From Stomorhina lunata (lineage: Eukaryota > Arthropoda > Insecta > Diptera > Rhiniidae): a stretch of 64,000 nt of DNA. How positions within the stretch are numbered: position 1 is the first letter of the stretch; each line of letters opens with the position of its first letter. The stretch spans positions 126,615,630 to 126,679,629 of the forward strand of contig OW121740.1 of the NCBI GenBank assembly GCA_933228675.1, read 5' to 3'. Below are positions 20,574 through 33,255 of this stretch, one piece after another. The notes beneath the pieces are model-generated. The model worked only from the letters and a program-made list of their open reading frames with translations. It did no database searches and was not told the DNA's origin. Position numbers and translations under genes: made by a program.

Positions 20574-21299
20574 AGAAGAACACTAACTGCAAAATTTCCT
20601 CGTAACCAAATAAAAACCAAATGTTCTTCTTAAAAAGGAAAACAAATTTGAAACATATGAGCCCATATGAGAAGAATTTTGAATAAAAAGCGAATTTTGT
20701 TGTAATACAATAAAAAAGTGGTTATTTTGTAAAACAATTAATTTTTTTATTTAGATTCGAAAATCTAACGCTGTTGCTCATTGTTTCTTTTGTTGTTTTG
20801 TTTGTTTTCATTGTGCAACATTTTCCAGAAATTATATGCAAATGTTACAATTTTCTTTTGTTCGTCCTTGTTATTTTTTTTTTTTTTTTTTTTTGGGTAG
20901 GAAAATTTTGAATATGTAAAACGTGTATGTGGTCCAGTATTAAATTGTTATTGTAACAATTTTCAAAACAACCAACCAGTCGACTCTAAAGAAACATCAT
21001 TTATTTGCCCTTTATTCGTTTTTTTTTTAGTTTAACAATCAAATTATAGCTGGGGGCTATAAAATCTAACCCAAAGTGACTGAAAAAGCGGGAAAAACAT
21101 TTAAAGTTAAATGGAAATAAACTACATTCTTCATATGGATAAAGAAACATGCTGTGAATATCACATTTGCCCTAGATAAAAAAAAATATTTAGTGAAATG
21201 GTAGTTTGAAAATTGGAATATAATTACTTTAAGTTTTAGCAAATAAATAAAAAGATATTACGGCAGAACAACCCCCAAAAGAATAACATTTCACTAAAA
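20574..21299. other. AT-rich stretch without a recognised gene
   Basis: It contains a long T run at about 20,870-20,894 but no gene or named repeat that I can support. It leads into the first palindromic array. Confidence 0.5.
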
Positions 21300-23585
21300 A
21301 AATTTTGTTAAGAGATTTTTTTTATAGGAATATTTTGATATACAAATGTTTGTTTCTAAAAATTTTTCTACAAAAAAATTTAGTTATAAAATTTTTGTAT
21401 TGAATATTTGTCGTTATGAAAATTTTTCAATAATAAATTTTCCGTTATAAAATCTTTTATATAATAAATTTTTTTTATAATTTTTTTTTATATAAAATTT
21501 TTGGTTTTTAAAATTTTTCTATCATAAGTTTTTTGTTATAAAAATTTTTATAATTTTTTTTTTATATATAAATATTTTTGTATGTTTGTTATGAAAATGT
21601 TACTAAAGACATTTTTTTGTTATTAAAAATTTTTGTTATAATAATTTTTCTATAGAAAATGTTTCTTTATAAAAATTTTTCGATGTAATTATATTTTTAT
21701 AGAAAATGTTTACTTAAAAATTTGTTTCTGTATAAAATTTTTCTATTAAAAACTGTTTCGTCATTTAAATTTTATTACAAACAAATTTCTTAAGAAACTT
21801 TTTCGTTATGAAAATTTTTCTGTAGTAAATTTTTCGTTATAAAAGCGTTTCCATAAAATCTTTTTCGTTATAAAAATGTTTCTATAGAAAATTATTTGTT
21901 ATACAAATTTTTCTATAGAAAATGTTTTGATATAAAAAATTTTTCGTTATATAAATATTCCCATAGATTTTTCTATAGAAAAATGTTTGTTACAAACATT
22001 TTTCTATAGAAAAATTTTCATATCGAAAATTTTTCTATAGAAAAATTTTTATATTGAAAAATTTTCATATCGAAAATTTTTCTGTAGAAAAATTTTTATA
22101 TCGAAAATTTTTCTATAGAAAAATTTTCATATCGAAAATTTTTCTATAAATTTTCGATATGAAAATTTTTCTATAGAAAAATTATTATATCAAAAATTTT
22201 TCTATAGAAAAATTATTATATCGAAAATTTTTCTATAGAAAAATTTTTATATCGAAAATTTTTCTATAGAAAAATTTTTATATCGAAAATTTTTCTATAG
22301 AAAAATTTTTATATCGAAAATTTTTCTATAGAAAAATTTTTATATCGAAAATTTTTCTATAGAAAAATTTTTATATCGAAAATTTTTCTATAGAAAATTT
22401 TTATATCGAAAATTTTTCTATAGAAAAATTTTTATATCGAAAATTTTTCTATAGAAAAATTTTTATATCGAAAATTTTTCTATAGAAAAATTTTTATATC
22501 GAAAATTTTTCTATAGAAAAATTTTTATATCGAAAATTTTTCTATAGAAAAATTTTTATATCGAAAATTTTTCTATAGAAAAATTTTTATATCGAAAATT
22601 TTTCTATAGAAAAATTTTTATATCGAAAATTTTTCTATAGAAAAATTTTTATATCGAAAATTTTTCTATAGAAAAATTTTTATATCGAAAATTTTTCTAT
22701 AGAAAAATTTTTATATCGAAAATTTTTCTATAGAAAAATTTTTATATCGAAAATTTTTCTATAGAAAAATTTTTATATCGAAAATTTTTCTATAGAAAAA
22801 TTTTTATATCGAAAATTTTTCTATAGAAAAATTTTTATATCGAAAATTTTTCTATAGAAAAATTTTTATATCGAAAATTTTTCTATAGAAAAATTTTTAT
22901 ATCGAAAATTTTTCTATAGAAAAATTTTTATATCGAAAATTTTTCTATAGAAAAATTTTTGTATCGAAAATTTTTCTATAGAAAAATTTTCGGTATAAAA
23001 ATTTTTCTATAGAAAAATTTTCGATATAAATTTGTCTATAGAATTTTTTTTTTTATAAAATTTTTTTTTTATAAAATTTTTTCTATAGAAAAATTATCGA
23101 AGTTAAAAATTTTCAGTTGAAAAATTTTCGATGTTAAAATTTGTCTATAGAAAAAATTTTTGATATAAAAATTTGTCTATAGAAAATTTTTTTTACAGAA
23201 AAATTTTCGATATAAAAATTTTTCTATAGAAAAATTTTCGCTAAAAAAATTTTTCTATAGAAAAATTATCGATAAAAAAATTTTTCTATAGAAAAATTAT
23301 CGATAAAAAAATTTTTCTATACAAAAATTTTTGTTAAAAAAATTTTTCTGTAGAAAAATTATCGATAAAAAAATTTTTCTATAGAAAAATTTTCGATAAA
23401 AAAATTTTTCTATAGAAAAATTTTCGATAAAAAAATTTTGCTATGGAAAAATTTTCGATAAAAAAATTTTTCTATGGAAAAATTTTCGATAAAAAAAATG
23501 TTTCTATAGAAAAATTTTCGGTAAGAAAAATATTCTTCAGAAAAATTTTCGATAAAAAAAAATTTCTCAGGTTTTTCAAAAATTT
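21300..23585. repeat. Array 1 of about 31-bp palindromic AT-rich units
   Basis: Units contain TTTTTCTATAGAAAAA, a perfect palindrome, alternating with a second A/T tract through TATATCG. The spacing of successive CTATAG cores is 31 bp (for example 22,264 to 22,295). From about 22,145 to 22,985 some 27 copies are almost identical. Upstream (21,300-22,000) and downstream (23,000-23,585) copies are increasingly divergent, with CGATAAAA variants on the right. Open frames in the array merely translate the repeat. Confidence 0.95.
22145..22985. repeat. Homogeneous core of array 1
   Basis: About 27 near-identical 31-bp units: an A5T5 tract, TATATCG, an A4T5 tract and CTATAG. Single differences are rare, for example a one-base-short unit near 22,395 and GTATCG near 22,965. 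Uniformity in the middle with divergence at the edges is the expected footprint of unequal exchange or replication slippage. Confidence 0.95.
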
Positions 23586-23603
23586 TGAACCTCAAACTTT
23601 TAA

Positions 23604-23965
23604 TTAAAAAGTTTTAGTGTAGTGTATTGCACTGAGATCCCAATTTATTGCAATTATTTATTATTGCAATAAACAGTTTTTTGATAAAACCAAAAAAGTA
23701 TTGGTAGGGAAAACTTGCTTCGACTCGTTTCGATGGTTGGTTAGCGATCTCTTCTGGAGGATTATCCCTAGTTCTAGACAGAGCGATAACCACACATTAG
23801 ATATTATTTACGGGACAGAATAAATACTAATTATTGTGTCCAACAAATATCAACATTAAGCGAACACAACATTTTTCAGTTTTATCTTTTCTGTATTTCC
23901 CACAATAATAAAAAATTTAAATAAATTGGGATCTTAGTGCAATACACTACAGTAAAACTTCTTAA
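23604..23965 (+). mobile_element. TTAA-type MITE family M, copy M2 (complete)
   Basis: Terminal inverted repeats of about 42 bp begin AAAGTTTTAGTGTAGTGTAT on the left (23,608) and GAAGTTTTACTGTAGTGTAT when the right end (23,961) is read inverted. They differ at about three positions. TTAA flanks both ends (23,604-23,607 and 23,962-23,965), the target duplication used by piggyBac-type transposases. The element is about 354 bp without a transposase. It lies between array 1 and a further stretch of degenerate array, so it probably inserted into the array. Confidence 0.85.
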
Positions 23966-24345
23966 ATTTTTGTTTATATAAAATTTTTTGTTAAAGGTAT
24001 TTATTTACAGAAAATATTTCGTTATAGAAATTTTCCTACAGAAAATATTTCGTTATAGAAATTTTTCTACAACAAATATTTCGTTATAGAAATTTTCTGC
24101 AGAAAATATTTCGTCAGAAATTTTTTTCTAGAGAAAATATTTCGTCCAAAAATTTTTTGTTATACATATAAATTTTTCTATGGAAAATTTTTTTCTATAA
24201 AAAATATTTCGCTAGGAATTTTTTTTAAGTAAAATACTTGTTCAGAAAATTTTTATTATACAAAATATTTTGTCAGAAAATTGTGTCTATAGAAAATATT
24301 TCGTCAGAAAATTTTTTCTATAAAGAATATTTCCTCACAAATTTT
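23966..24345. repeat. Degenerate continuation of array 1
   Basis: Imperfect units with ACAGAAAATATTTCG and TATAGAAATTTTTC run for about 380 bp beyond MITE M2. They are too divergent for an exact period but belong to the same class as array 1. Confidence 0.75.
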
Positions 24346-25384
24346 TGATGTTTTATTAAAATTGTTGTTAATGCATCTGATTTGATGTAGTTAATTTTCA
24401 ACTTCAGATTATTTGCAGAACAGTTTAAGGTACTTAACCTTAAACTTTGATTTTTTTATTTATTTAATTCAACCTCTTGAGATAAAACCGAAAACAAACA
24501 TGAATTTACACTTGGCAAAATAACACTTCCCCCAATTTCCTTCTAAACCCCGTCATTTAGCATTGGGAAATTTTGCAAATTTACGAATATAATGTTAAAG
24601 AAATTCTTTCAGGAAAACATGTGTGTTTTTGCGGGGAAAACCACTTGAGTTTGGGAAAATTTGTCAAGAAACACAAGTGTCATCATTAGATAAAAAGACA
24701 AATTTAACATGACATTTAACTTATTTACTTTTATGTCATGATATAGAAAAACGATTGAGTTTGCAATAATAAAAAAGGAAAGTTTACACATATCCCAAAT
24801 TAAAGCATATCCTTTACAACAACTGTACCTCTGGATTTATGTTATTTAACATATTTAGATGCTTCTAAATATATCCCTTTAAAAAATTCTATAAAAGTTT
24901 TACAAAAATAATATTATTTTTAAATTTTGACATATGTTGCTAAACAAACATAATTATGTCTGTTTTACTTCACCCCCTTTTCCAAATTATAATTTCCTTA
25001 TTAAGACCAACTTCCTTTCCTACTCTTGGCTTTTTTGTCTAAACTTCATTCATTGGATTCTTGTTGAAATTCATTATAATTTTTACAAATGCTTGTAATT
25101 AGTAAATTTGAGTTCTTTATGTAAATTTTATCATCATTCTAATAAATATGTAAATAAATGTTCTTTTGATAAAAAAATGAATTCAGAGAAATTTAGCTTA
25201 AGGATATTTTTAAATACCAAAATATCTAAATGTGGGAAGGAGTTTTGTTTTAATGTAAATATTGTGAAAGTGTAGGTTTAACAGGTTTATCCAAATTAAT
25301 TTCTAACAATGGTGTCCTTTTTTGAAAACGAAAAAAATATTATATATCATTCTATCTTAGGGGACTTTTTTATAAACAAAAAAA
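24346..25384. other. Apparently unique AT-rich spacer between arrays 1 and 2
   Basis: No gene or repeat unit is recognisable. The 60-codon minus-strand frame at 24,609-24,791 has no family resemblance. Confidence 0.5.
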
Positions 25385-26130
25385 AAATTTAATAATTTTC
25401 TATTGAACAAAATTTTCAGAAGAAATATTTTCTATAGAAAAAAATCTCTAACGAAATAATTTCTAAAGAAAAAATTTTCTAAAGAAAAAATTTTCTAAAG
25501 AAAAAATTTTCTAACGAAATATTTTCTACAGAAAAATTATTCTGACGAAATATTTTCTATTTTACCAACCAGAGTAAACAATTTTTTTGATCAAAAATTT
25601 TTGTATAGAAAATTTTTTCATTAACAATTTTTCAATATAAAAAATATTTTTATCGAAAATTTTTCTATTGAAAAATATTTCTATCGAAATGTTTTCTATA
25701 GAAAAATTATTTTCAAGAAATTTTTTTTTTCAAAAAATTTTCTATAGAAAAATATTTTTATCAAAAAATTTTATATAGGAAAATATTTCAATCGAGAACT
25801 TTTCTATAGAAAAATATTTCCATCGAAACATTTTCTATAGAAATATATTTCTATCGAATAATTTTCTATGGAAAAATATTTTCTATAGAAAAATATTTCT
25901 ATGGAAAAATTTTCTATAGAAAAATATTTCTATCCAAAAACTTTTTTTCTATCGAAAAATTTTCTATAGAAAAATATTTCTATCGAAAAATTTTCTATAG
26001 AAAAATATTTCTATCGAAAAATTTTCTATAGAAAAATATTTCTATCGAAAAATTTTCTATAAAAAAATATTTCTATCGAAAAATTTTCTATAGAAAAATA
26101 TTTCTATCGAAAAATTTTCTATAGAAAAAT

Positions 26131-26417
26131 ATAAATGTTTGTTTTTGTTCAGTCGATAATCTACGCTTTTACTTTTGGTTTATGAACATAATTCTTAATA
26201 GTTATGTTTGTAAATTTAGTAATAATGCGAGGTTTTCGATCTGTCTAAATTGGGGATAATCCTCCTGAAGAGATGGCTTAACCAACCATCGAAACGCGTC
26301 GAGGAATTTGGTTTCTCCGCAAACATTTTTTGGCTTTTTATCAATAAATTGATCTGTTACATTAATAAATAAATGTAACAGGTTTGGGATCAAATGCAAA
26401 TACACTTCTTTTTGAAA
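26131..26417 (-). repeat. M-related interspersed repeat inside array 2
   Basis: About 287 bp is nearly identical to 49,628-49,912 (edges TGTTTGTTTTTGTTCAGTCG and CTTCTTTTTG). The middle, read on minus, resembles MITE M (TTTCGATGGTTGGTTA, then AGGAGGATTATCCC). Both copies keep an open minus-strand frame with NVCGETK and QEDYPQFRQIENLA, which I do not recognise as a known domain. It may be a diverged M relative that once encoded protein, or the frame may be chance. No terminal repeats are evident. Confidence 0.7.
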
Positions 26418-27115
26418 AATATTTCTATCGAAAAATATTTCTATCGAAAATTTTTCTATAGAAAAATATTTCTATCGAAGATTTTTCTATAGAAAAATAT
26501 TTCTATCGAAAATTTTTCTATAGAAAAATATTTCTATCGAAAATTTTTCTATAGAAAAATATTTCTATCGAAAAATTTTCTATAGAAAAATATTTCTATC
26601 GAAAATTTTTCTATAGAAAAATTTTCGATAGAAATATTTTCTATAGAAAAATATTTCTATCGAAAAATTGTCTATAGAAAAATATTTCCTTCGAAAATTT
26701 GTCTATAGAAAAATATTTCTGTCGAAAAATTTTCTATAGAAAAATATTTCTGTCCTCCTGAAGAGATGGCTTAACCAACCATCGAAACGCGTCGAGGAAT
26801 TTGGTTTCTCCGCAAACATTTTTTGGCTTTTTATCAATAAATTGATCTGTTACATTAATAAATAAATGTAACAGGTTTGGGATCAAATGCAAATACACTT
26901 CTTTTTGAAAAATATTTCTATCGAAAAATATTTCTATCGAAAATTTTTCTATAGAAAAATATTTCTATCGAAGATTTTTCTATAGAAAAATATTTCTATC
27001 GAAAATTTTTCTATAGAAAAATATTTCTATCGAACATTTTTCTATAGAAAAATATTTCTATCGAAAAATTTTCTATAGAAAAATATTTCTATCGAAAATT
27101 TTTCTATAGAAATAT
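26261..27115. repeat. 493-bp tandem duplication
   Basis: The segment starting CCTCCTGAAGAGATGGC at 26,261 recurs at 26,754, an offset of 493 bp. Both copies contain the right part of the M-related repeat and then the same run of 31-bp units. They are almost identical to about 27,115 (one clear difference, GAAAATTTTT against GAACATTTTT near 27,033) and then diverge by small indels. The second copy lacks the first 130 bp of the M-related repeat. Confidence 0.9.
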
Positions 27116-27705
27116 TTTTCTATAAAAAATTTTCGATAGAAATATTTTTTAATAGAAAAATATTTCTATCGAAAAATTTTCTATTAAAAAATATTTCTAT
27201 CGAAAATTTTTTATAGAAAAATATTTCTATTGAAAAATTTTCAATAGAAAAATATTTTTTTGGAAAAATTTTCTATAGAAAAGTTTTTATAGAAAAATAT
27301 TTCTATCGAAAAATTTTGTATAGAAAAATATTCCTATTGAAAAATTTTTTATAGAAAACAATTTCTATCGAAAAATTTTCTGTAGAAAAAAATTTCTATC
27401 GAAAATTTTTCTTTAGAAAAATATTTCTATCGAAAAATTTTCTATAGAAAAAGATTTCTATGGAAAAATTTTCTATAGAAAAATATTTCCATCGAAAAAT
27501 TTTCTATAGAAAAATATTTTTATCGATAAATTTTCTATAGAAAGTTATTTTTATTGAAAAATTTTCTATATAAAAATATTTCTTTCGAAAAATTTTCTAT
27601 AGATAAATATTTCTATGCAAAAATTTTACATAGAAAAATATTTCTATCGAAAATTTTTCAAAAAATTTCTATCGAAAAATTTTTGATAGAGAAATAATTT
27701 TATTT

Positions 27706-29194
27706 CTTGTATATTTTGTTTTTTATATCGTTTAACAAACCGGCACCAGCCGACTTTGCTAACATCCAAATCCCAACTGAAAGCTTTTATTACTCATTTT
27801 CACTAGTTTCATTAATGATCGTAATATTTACGAACATTGCAAAAAGTCTTCGGCTTCTGGTGGTGAGGGCTGCCTACGCCTGGTACTAAGTTACTTACCG
27901 AAAATCTTATAAATAAAAAAAAAAATTGGCTTGATTCATTCTTTACCTCAATTGCTTTTCACGCGAAATCCTTACGCTATCAGAAAGATGGGAAAAAATA
28001 GAGGCTAACGATAGACAATACTTCGAATTATGTATCGAGTCATTTTGTTATTTTAATAGTATTGACTGGATATTACTGACATTTGTTAAAATTTTTTAAT
28101 ACATTTTTAAACAATATGACCTCGAAATAGTCTTCAATGAGGAGACTTGATGCTGAAACACCAGAACAAGAACTTTTGTTATAATATAAACTACATACAC
28201 CTATTTTTTCCTTCAATATTTCTCAGTTAGAAAAATATCCTGTTGTTTTACTCACAATGAATTTATATTATTTACATTAAAACTACGTTTTACTTTTATA
28301 TGAATATTCAGGTCAAACTTAATGATTTAAAAGCATCTGACATTTAATGCTAATTCTAAATCCTTTCATAAAATCCCAAAGGAATTTCTAGTGCAACTCA
28401 ATACAATTTACACATTGTCAATAACAACATAACAATAGTAAAATACATAAATACTTTACGTACTTTACTTTTAACTATTCGAAATAAAGTCATAAATGGA
28501 GTGAAATAAAGTTTGACATAAAATAAGAGGTGGACTTGTAAAAACAGCCTATAAATAAATACGGAACAAAACGATTCACTGAATCCATTCAATTTTGACA
28601 ATAAAATGCGTAGATTTTTATTCAAACTGGGAAGAAAAAAAAATTAACAACCATAAAATCAAAAGGAAGAATTTTTTCTATTCATTACGAAAATCTAAGG
28701 AAATAAAATAACTGAGAGAGATATAAAAATATTTTATGGCAATTCGCGGGTTATTAAGCACTACTAAACATACATACATACATAGACTGGGAATAAGTGA
28801 ATACATTTACATTAGATGCTTCATATGAGTTCCTTCGTAGATACACACATACATGTATTTGATATGCCACATTGAAATACCGTAAAGGATACATGTTCCA
28901 AAAGATATAAAAGATTATAAACCCATTGTTACTAAAGCTTTTTGTAGTCGTATCAGGATCAGGATATTTTAAGCACAACATCAAGAATATATAGGAAAAT
29001 CCTCCTGTGAGAAGAAATTTATTAATTCCTTTAAGAAATTTAATACTAAAGGAAACAACATTTTTTGTGTTTACCAATCCTTAACAAGGATGAAGTTAAC
29101 AACAAAAAGAAGTTAAAAAGGAAAAGTATAATTTTATTATTGTATTGGTATAATAAGAGTCAAAAAGCACAGTGGTGCGTCTTAAGGAAATTTA
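27706..29194. other. Apparently unique AT-rich spacer between arrays 2 and 3
   Basis: A 60-codon frame at 27,707-27,889 and a 107-codon minus-strand frame at 28,754-29,077 show no recognisable domain. A short ACAT microsatellite lies at about 28,768-28,784. I cannot support a gene. Confidence 0.5.
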
Positions 29195-32175
29195 TAAAGA
29201 AAATTTTTCTAAAAAATTTTTTTAAAGAAAATTTTTCTATAAAAATTTTGTAAAGACAATTTTTCTATACAAATTTTGTAGAGAAAATTTTTCTATAAAA
29301 TTTTGTAAAAAAAAATTATTCTATAAAAATTTTGTAAGGAAAATGTTTCTAAAATTTTGTAAAGAAAATTTTTTTATCAAAATTTTATACAAAAAATTTT
29401 TCTATAAAAATTTATATAGAAAAATTTTCTTTAAAAATTATGTAACGAATATTTTTATATAAAAATTTTAAAAAGAAATTTTTTTTTAAAAAAGTTTTCA
29501 ATAAAAATTTTAAAACGAAAATTTTTCAATAAAAATTTTACAACGAAAATTTTTCTATAAAAATTTTACAACAAAAATTTTTCTATAAAAGTTAAATAAC
29601 AAAAAATTTTTGTTAAAATTTTATACTGAAAATTTTTTTTGTAAAAATTTTTTTACTAAAAATTTTTCTATAAAAATTTTATAACGAAAATTTTTCTCTA
29701 AAAATTTTGTAACGACAATTTTCTATACAAATTTAATAACAAAAATTTTTCTATAAAAATTTGATATCGAAAATTTTTCTATAAAAATTTAAAAACGAGA
29801 ATTTGTCTAAAAAAAATTTTATAAATATTTTATAATAATATAAAATTATTTTCATTAAATTTTTTTGATATAGAAAAATTAAAAAAAAAAAAGATTTTCT
29901 ATAGAAAAATTTTCATTTAAAAATGTTCATTAAAATAATTTTTCTATAGAAAAATTTTCATAAAAAAAATATTTTCTATAGAAAATTTTTAATGAAAAAA
30001 AAAATTCTATAGAAAAATTTTCATAAGAAAATTTTTCTATAAAAAAATTTTCATAAAAAAATGTTTCTATAAAAAAATTTTCATAAAAAAATTTTTTCTA
30101 TAGAAAAATTTTCATAAAAAGATTTTTTCTATAGAAAAATTTTCATAGAAAAATTTTCATAAAAAAATTTTTTCTATAGAAAAATTTTCATAAAAAAATT
30201 TTTTCTATAGAAAAATTTCCATAAAAAAAATTTTTATAGAGAAAAATAAAAAAAAAAATTTCTATAGAAAAATTTGCATAAAAAAATTTTTTCTATGGAA
30301 AAATTTTCATAAAAATATTTTTTTCTAAAAAATTTTCATATATTTCGTTAGGAATTTTTTCTATAGAACAATTTTAGTTATAAAAGTTTTTCTACAGAAA
30401 ACTTTTCGTTATAAAAGTTTTCCTAATGAAAAATTTTCATTAAAAACTTTTTCTCTAGAAAAATTTTCTTTAAGAAATTTTTTGTATAAATTTTCGTTAA
30501 AAATATTTTTATATCGAAAAATTAAAAAAAAATTTCTAAATTTTCTTTAGGAAATTTTTTCTATAGAAAAATTTTCGTTAAGAAATTTTTTCGATAGAAA
30601 AATTTTTGTTAAGAAATTTGTTTTATAGGAAACATGTCTTAAACATTTTTTCTATAAATTTTTTTTTTTTTATAAATTTTTTCGATTAAAAATTTTTTCT
30701 ATAGAAAAATTTATATGAAAATTTTTAAATAGAAAAAATTTCTTAATGAAAATTTTTAAATAACATTTCTTAATGAACATTTTTTAATAGAAAAAAAATT
30801 TTCACGAAAATTTTTCTATTAAAAAGTAAAAAAAATTCTATAGAAAAATGTTCATTAAAAAATATTTTCCTTAGAAAAATTTTTATTAAAAAACTTTTCC
30901 TATAGAGAAATTTTTGTTAAAAATTTTTTGCCATAGAAAAGTTTTTGTTAAAGAAATTGTTTCTATAGAAAAACATTCATTAAGTAATTTTTTCTATAAA
31001 CAAATTTTTGTTAAGAAATTTTTTATACAGCAAAATTTTCGTTAAGAAATTTTTTTCTATTTAAAAATGTTCATTTTAATTTTTTTTCCAAAAAAAAAAT
31101 TTCGTTAAAAAAATTTTTTCTATAGAAAAATTTTCGTTAAGAAATTTTTTCTATAGAAAAATTTTCATTAACAAATTTTTTCTATAGAAACATATTCATT
31201 AAAACATTTTTTCTATAGAAAAACATGTTTTCTGTTATCATTAAAAATTTATTTTAAAATTGTCGTTAAAATTTTTCTATATAGAAAAATTTTAGTTAAA
31301 AATTTTTTTATATAGAAAAATTTTCTTTAAAATGTTTAATATAGAAAAATCTTAGCTATAAATACTTTTGTATAGAAAAATTTTCTTTAAAAATTTTTTA
31401 TATAGAAAAATTTTTCGTTAAATTTTTTTTATATAGAAAAATTTTCTTATATAGAAAAATTTTTGTTTAAAGTTTTTTTATATAGAAAAATTTTCGTTAA
31501 AATTTTTTTTATATAGAAAAATGTTTGTTAAACTTTTTTTTTGTATAAAAATTTTCGTTAAAATTTTTTTTATAAAAAAATTTCGTTAAAAATGGTTTTA
31601 TATAGAAAAATTGTTTAATATAGAAAAATTGTTGTCAAACATTTTTTTAGATAGAGCAATTTTCTTTTTAATTTTTTTATATAGAACAATTTTCGTTAAA
31701 AATTTTTTAATATAGAAAAATTTTCGTTAAAAATTTTTTTATATAGAAAAATTTTCGTTAACAATTTTTTTATGTAGAAAAACTTTCGTTAAAATTTTTT
31801 TTTGATATAGAAAAATTTTCGTTAAAAATTTTTTTATATAGAAAAATTTTCGTTAAAAATTTTTTTATATTTAAAAATTTTCGTTAAAAATTTTTTGATA
31901 TAGAAAACTTTTCTTTAAAAATTGTTTCTATAGAAAAATTTTCATTCAAAAATTTTTTCTATAGAAAAATTTTCGTTAAAAAATTTTTTCTATAGAAAAA
32001 TTTTCTTTAAAAAAATTTTCTATAGAAAAATTTTCATGTGGAAATTTTTTGTATAGAAAAATTTTCGTTAAAAATTTTTTTAAATATAAAAATTTTCGTT
32101 AAAATTTTTTTTATAAAGAAAAATTTTCGTTAAAAAATTTTTTATAAAGAAAAATTTTCATTAAAATTTTTGTTT
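29195..32175. repeat. Array 3, degenerate palindromic AT-rich units
   Basis: About 3 kb of units such as GAAAATTTTTCTATAAAAATTTTG in the left third (spacing about 28-29 bp), CTATAGAAAAATTTTCAT in the middle, and TATATAGAAAAATTTTCGTTA toward the right (spacing about 31-32 bp). The dominant variant changes along the array, as if several subfamilies were amplified locally. No coding potential is found. Confidence 0.9.
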
Positions 32176-33255
32176 AAATATTTAAGAGCAGTTTTTTCCA
32201 AATCTTTTTCTGTGCAAAACCTAAATTTCACTGCCTTTTGTTTGCCTTAGAAAAGGAATTAAAATTTCACTATATGTTAATATTTGATCTAAAAAATAGG
32301 TAAAAATTACAAAAGGTAACATGATTTACGAACCTCTTCTAACTAATGAATTATTTTAATTTATAAGAATTATTTAAAATCCAACAAATGCCTAAACTAA
32401 AGTTATTGTATTTTTAAGTCAACTTAATTCTCCTCTTCATTGTGACAATAGAAGTTTCCTAACAAGGATCATGTACAAGTGGGTTTTTCTAAAGACTCCT
32501 TTTTTTATTTTCCATTTAATTTCTTCCATCTTAACAATTGAAGTAGATTAAAAATTAAACCAGTAATAAGAGAAATGAAGAAGTTATTGTTAAAGTTTTT
32601 AATTTCAACCAGAAGGAAAACATGATTTCAGGGTTTAAGGTTTATAAAATTAACATATGAATGCATGAGTGACTGAGTAAAGGAATGAAAAGGAGCAAAA
32701 GGATAAAAAAATCGAGCGCAAGATATAATCAAATTTTGCTTCAGAACAAGAAAAAGGTGTAATTTTTCGTTCATTATTCATATCCTTCCACTTCTCTTGT
32801 TAGAAGTTAGCGCTGGCTGGTGGCTTTGTATGATATACATGGGGTTGTTGAGCAGAGCCTCTTTCTATTGCATTTGTAGCTTTTCCAAATTTTGATGGCA
32901 AAAACCAAAAGTCTTTAAATTTTCTAACATTTATCAAGAAGTAATGAAAAAATTCCTATAGTTCAATTTATTTGTACATGATTTAAAACTTTTTTGTATA
33001 CATCACGTTTTTGTTCCTTTGTCGAAGGCAACAGCTTTATATCCTTGTTTTGAAATATTAATCGTTTTTTGTGCATTTCAAATTGATAAGACACATTTAA
33101 GGAAATTTTGTTTTAAAATTGTACCCTTCTGTTTCATATCAGACAAAAAAAAATACTACGCATTTGCAATTATTGTTCAATTGTGTGAAAATAATTGTTA
33201 TATTTAAAATTCAATAAATTTTCAAGACTGGGAAACTGTTGAAGAAAATTTACAT
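32176..33255. other. Apparently unique AT-rich spacer between arrays 3 and 4
   Basis: I see no gene or repeat. It is slightly less monotonous than the arrays. The 62-codon frame at 33,019-33,207 has no recognisable domain. Confidence 0.5.

Larger units (their letters stand above)
25385..27705. repeat. Array 2 of 31-bp units
   Basis: The unit is GAAAAATATTTCTATCG followed by AAAAATTTTCTATA. Successive CTATAG cores are 31 bp apart (25,995 and 26,026). The cleanest parts are 25,970-26,125 and 26,420-26,620. The array is interrupted by a non-satellite repeat at 26,131-26,417, a large part of which recurs at 26,754-26,910. The edges (25,385-25,900 and 27,120-27,705) are diverged. Confidence 0.95.

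Noticed and set aside
23410..23595. 61-codon minus-strand frame rich in Phe, Tyr, Lys and Ile
   Set aside because: It is a translation of the palindromic satellite array; the peptide repeats with the DNA period.
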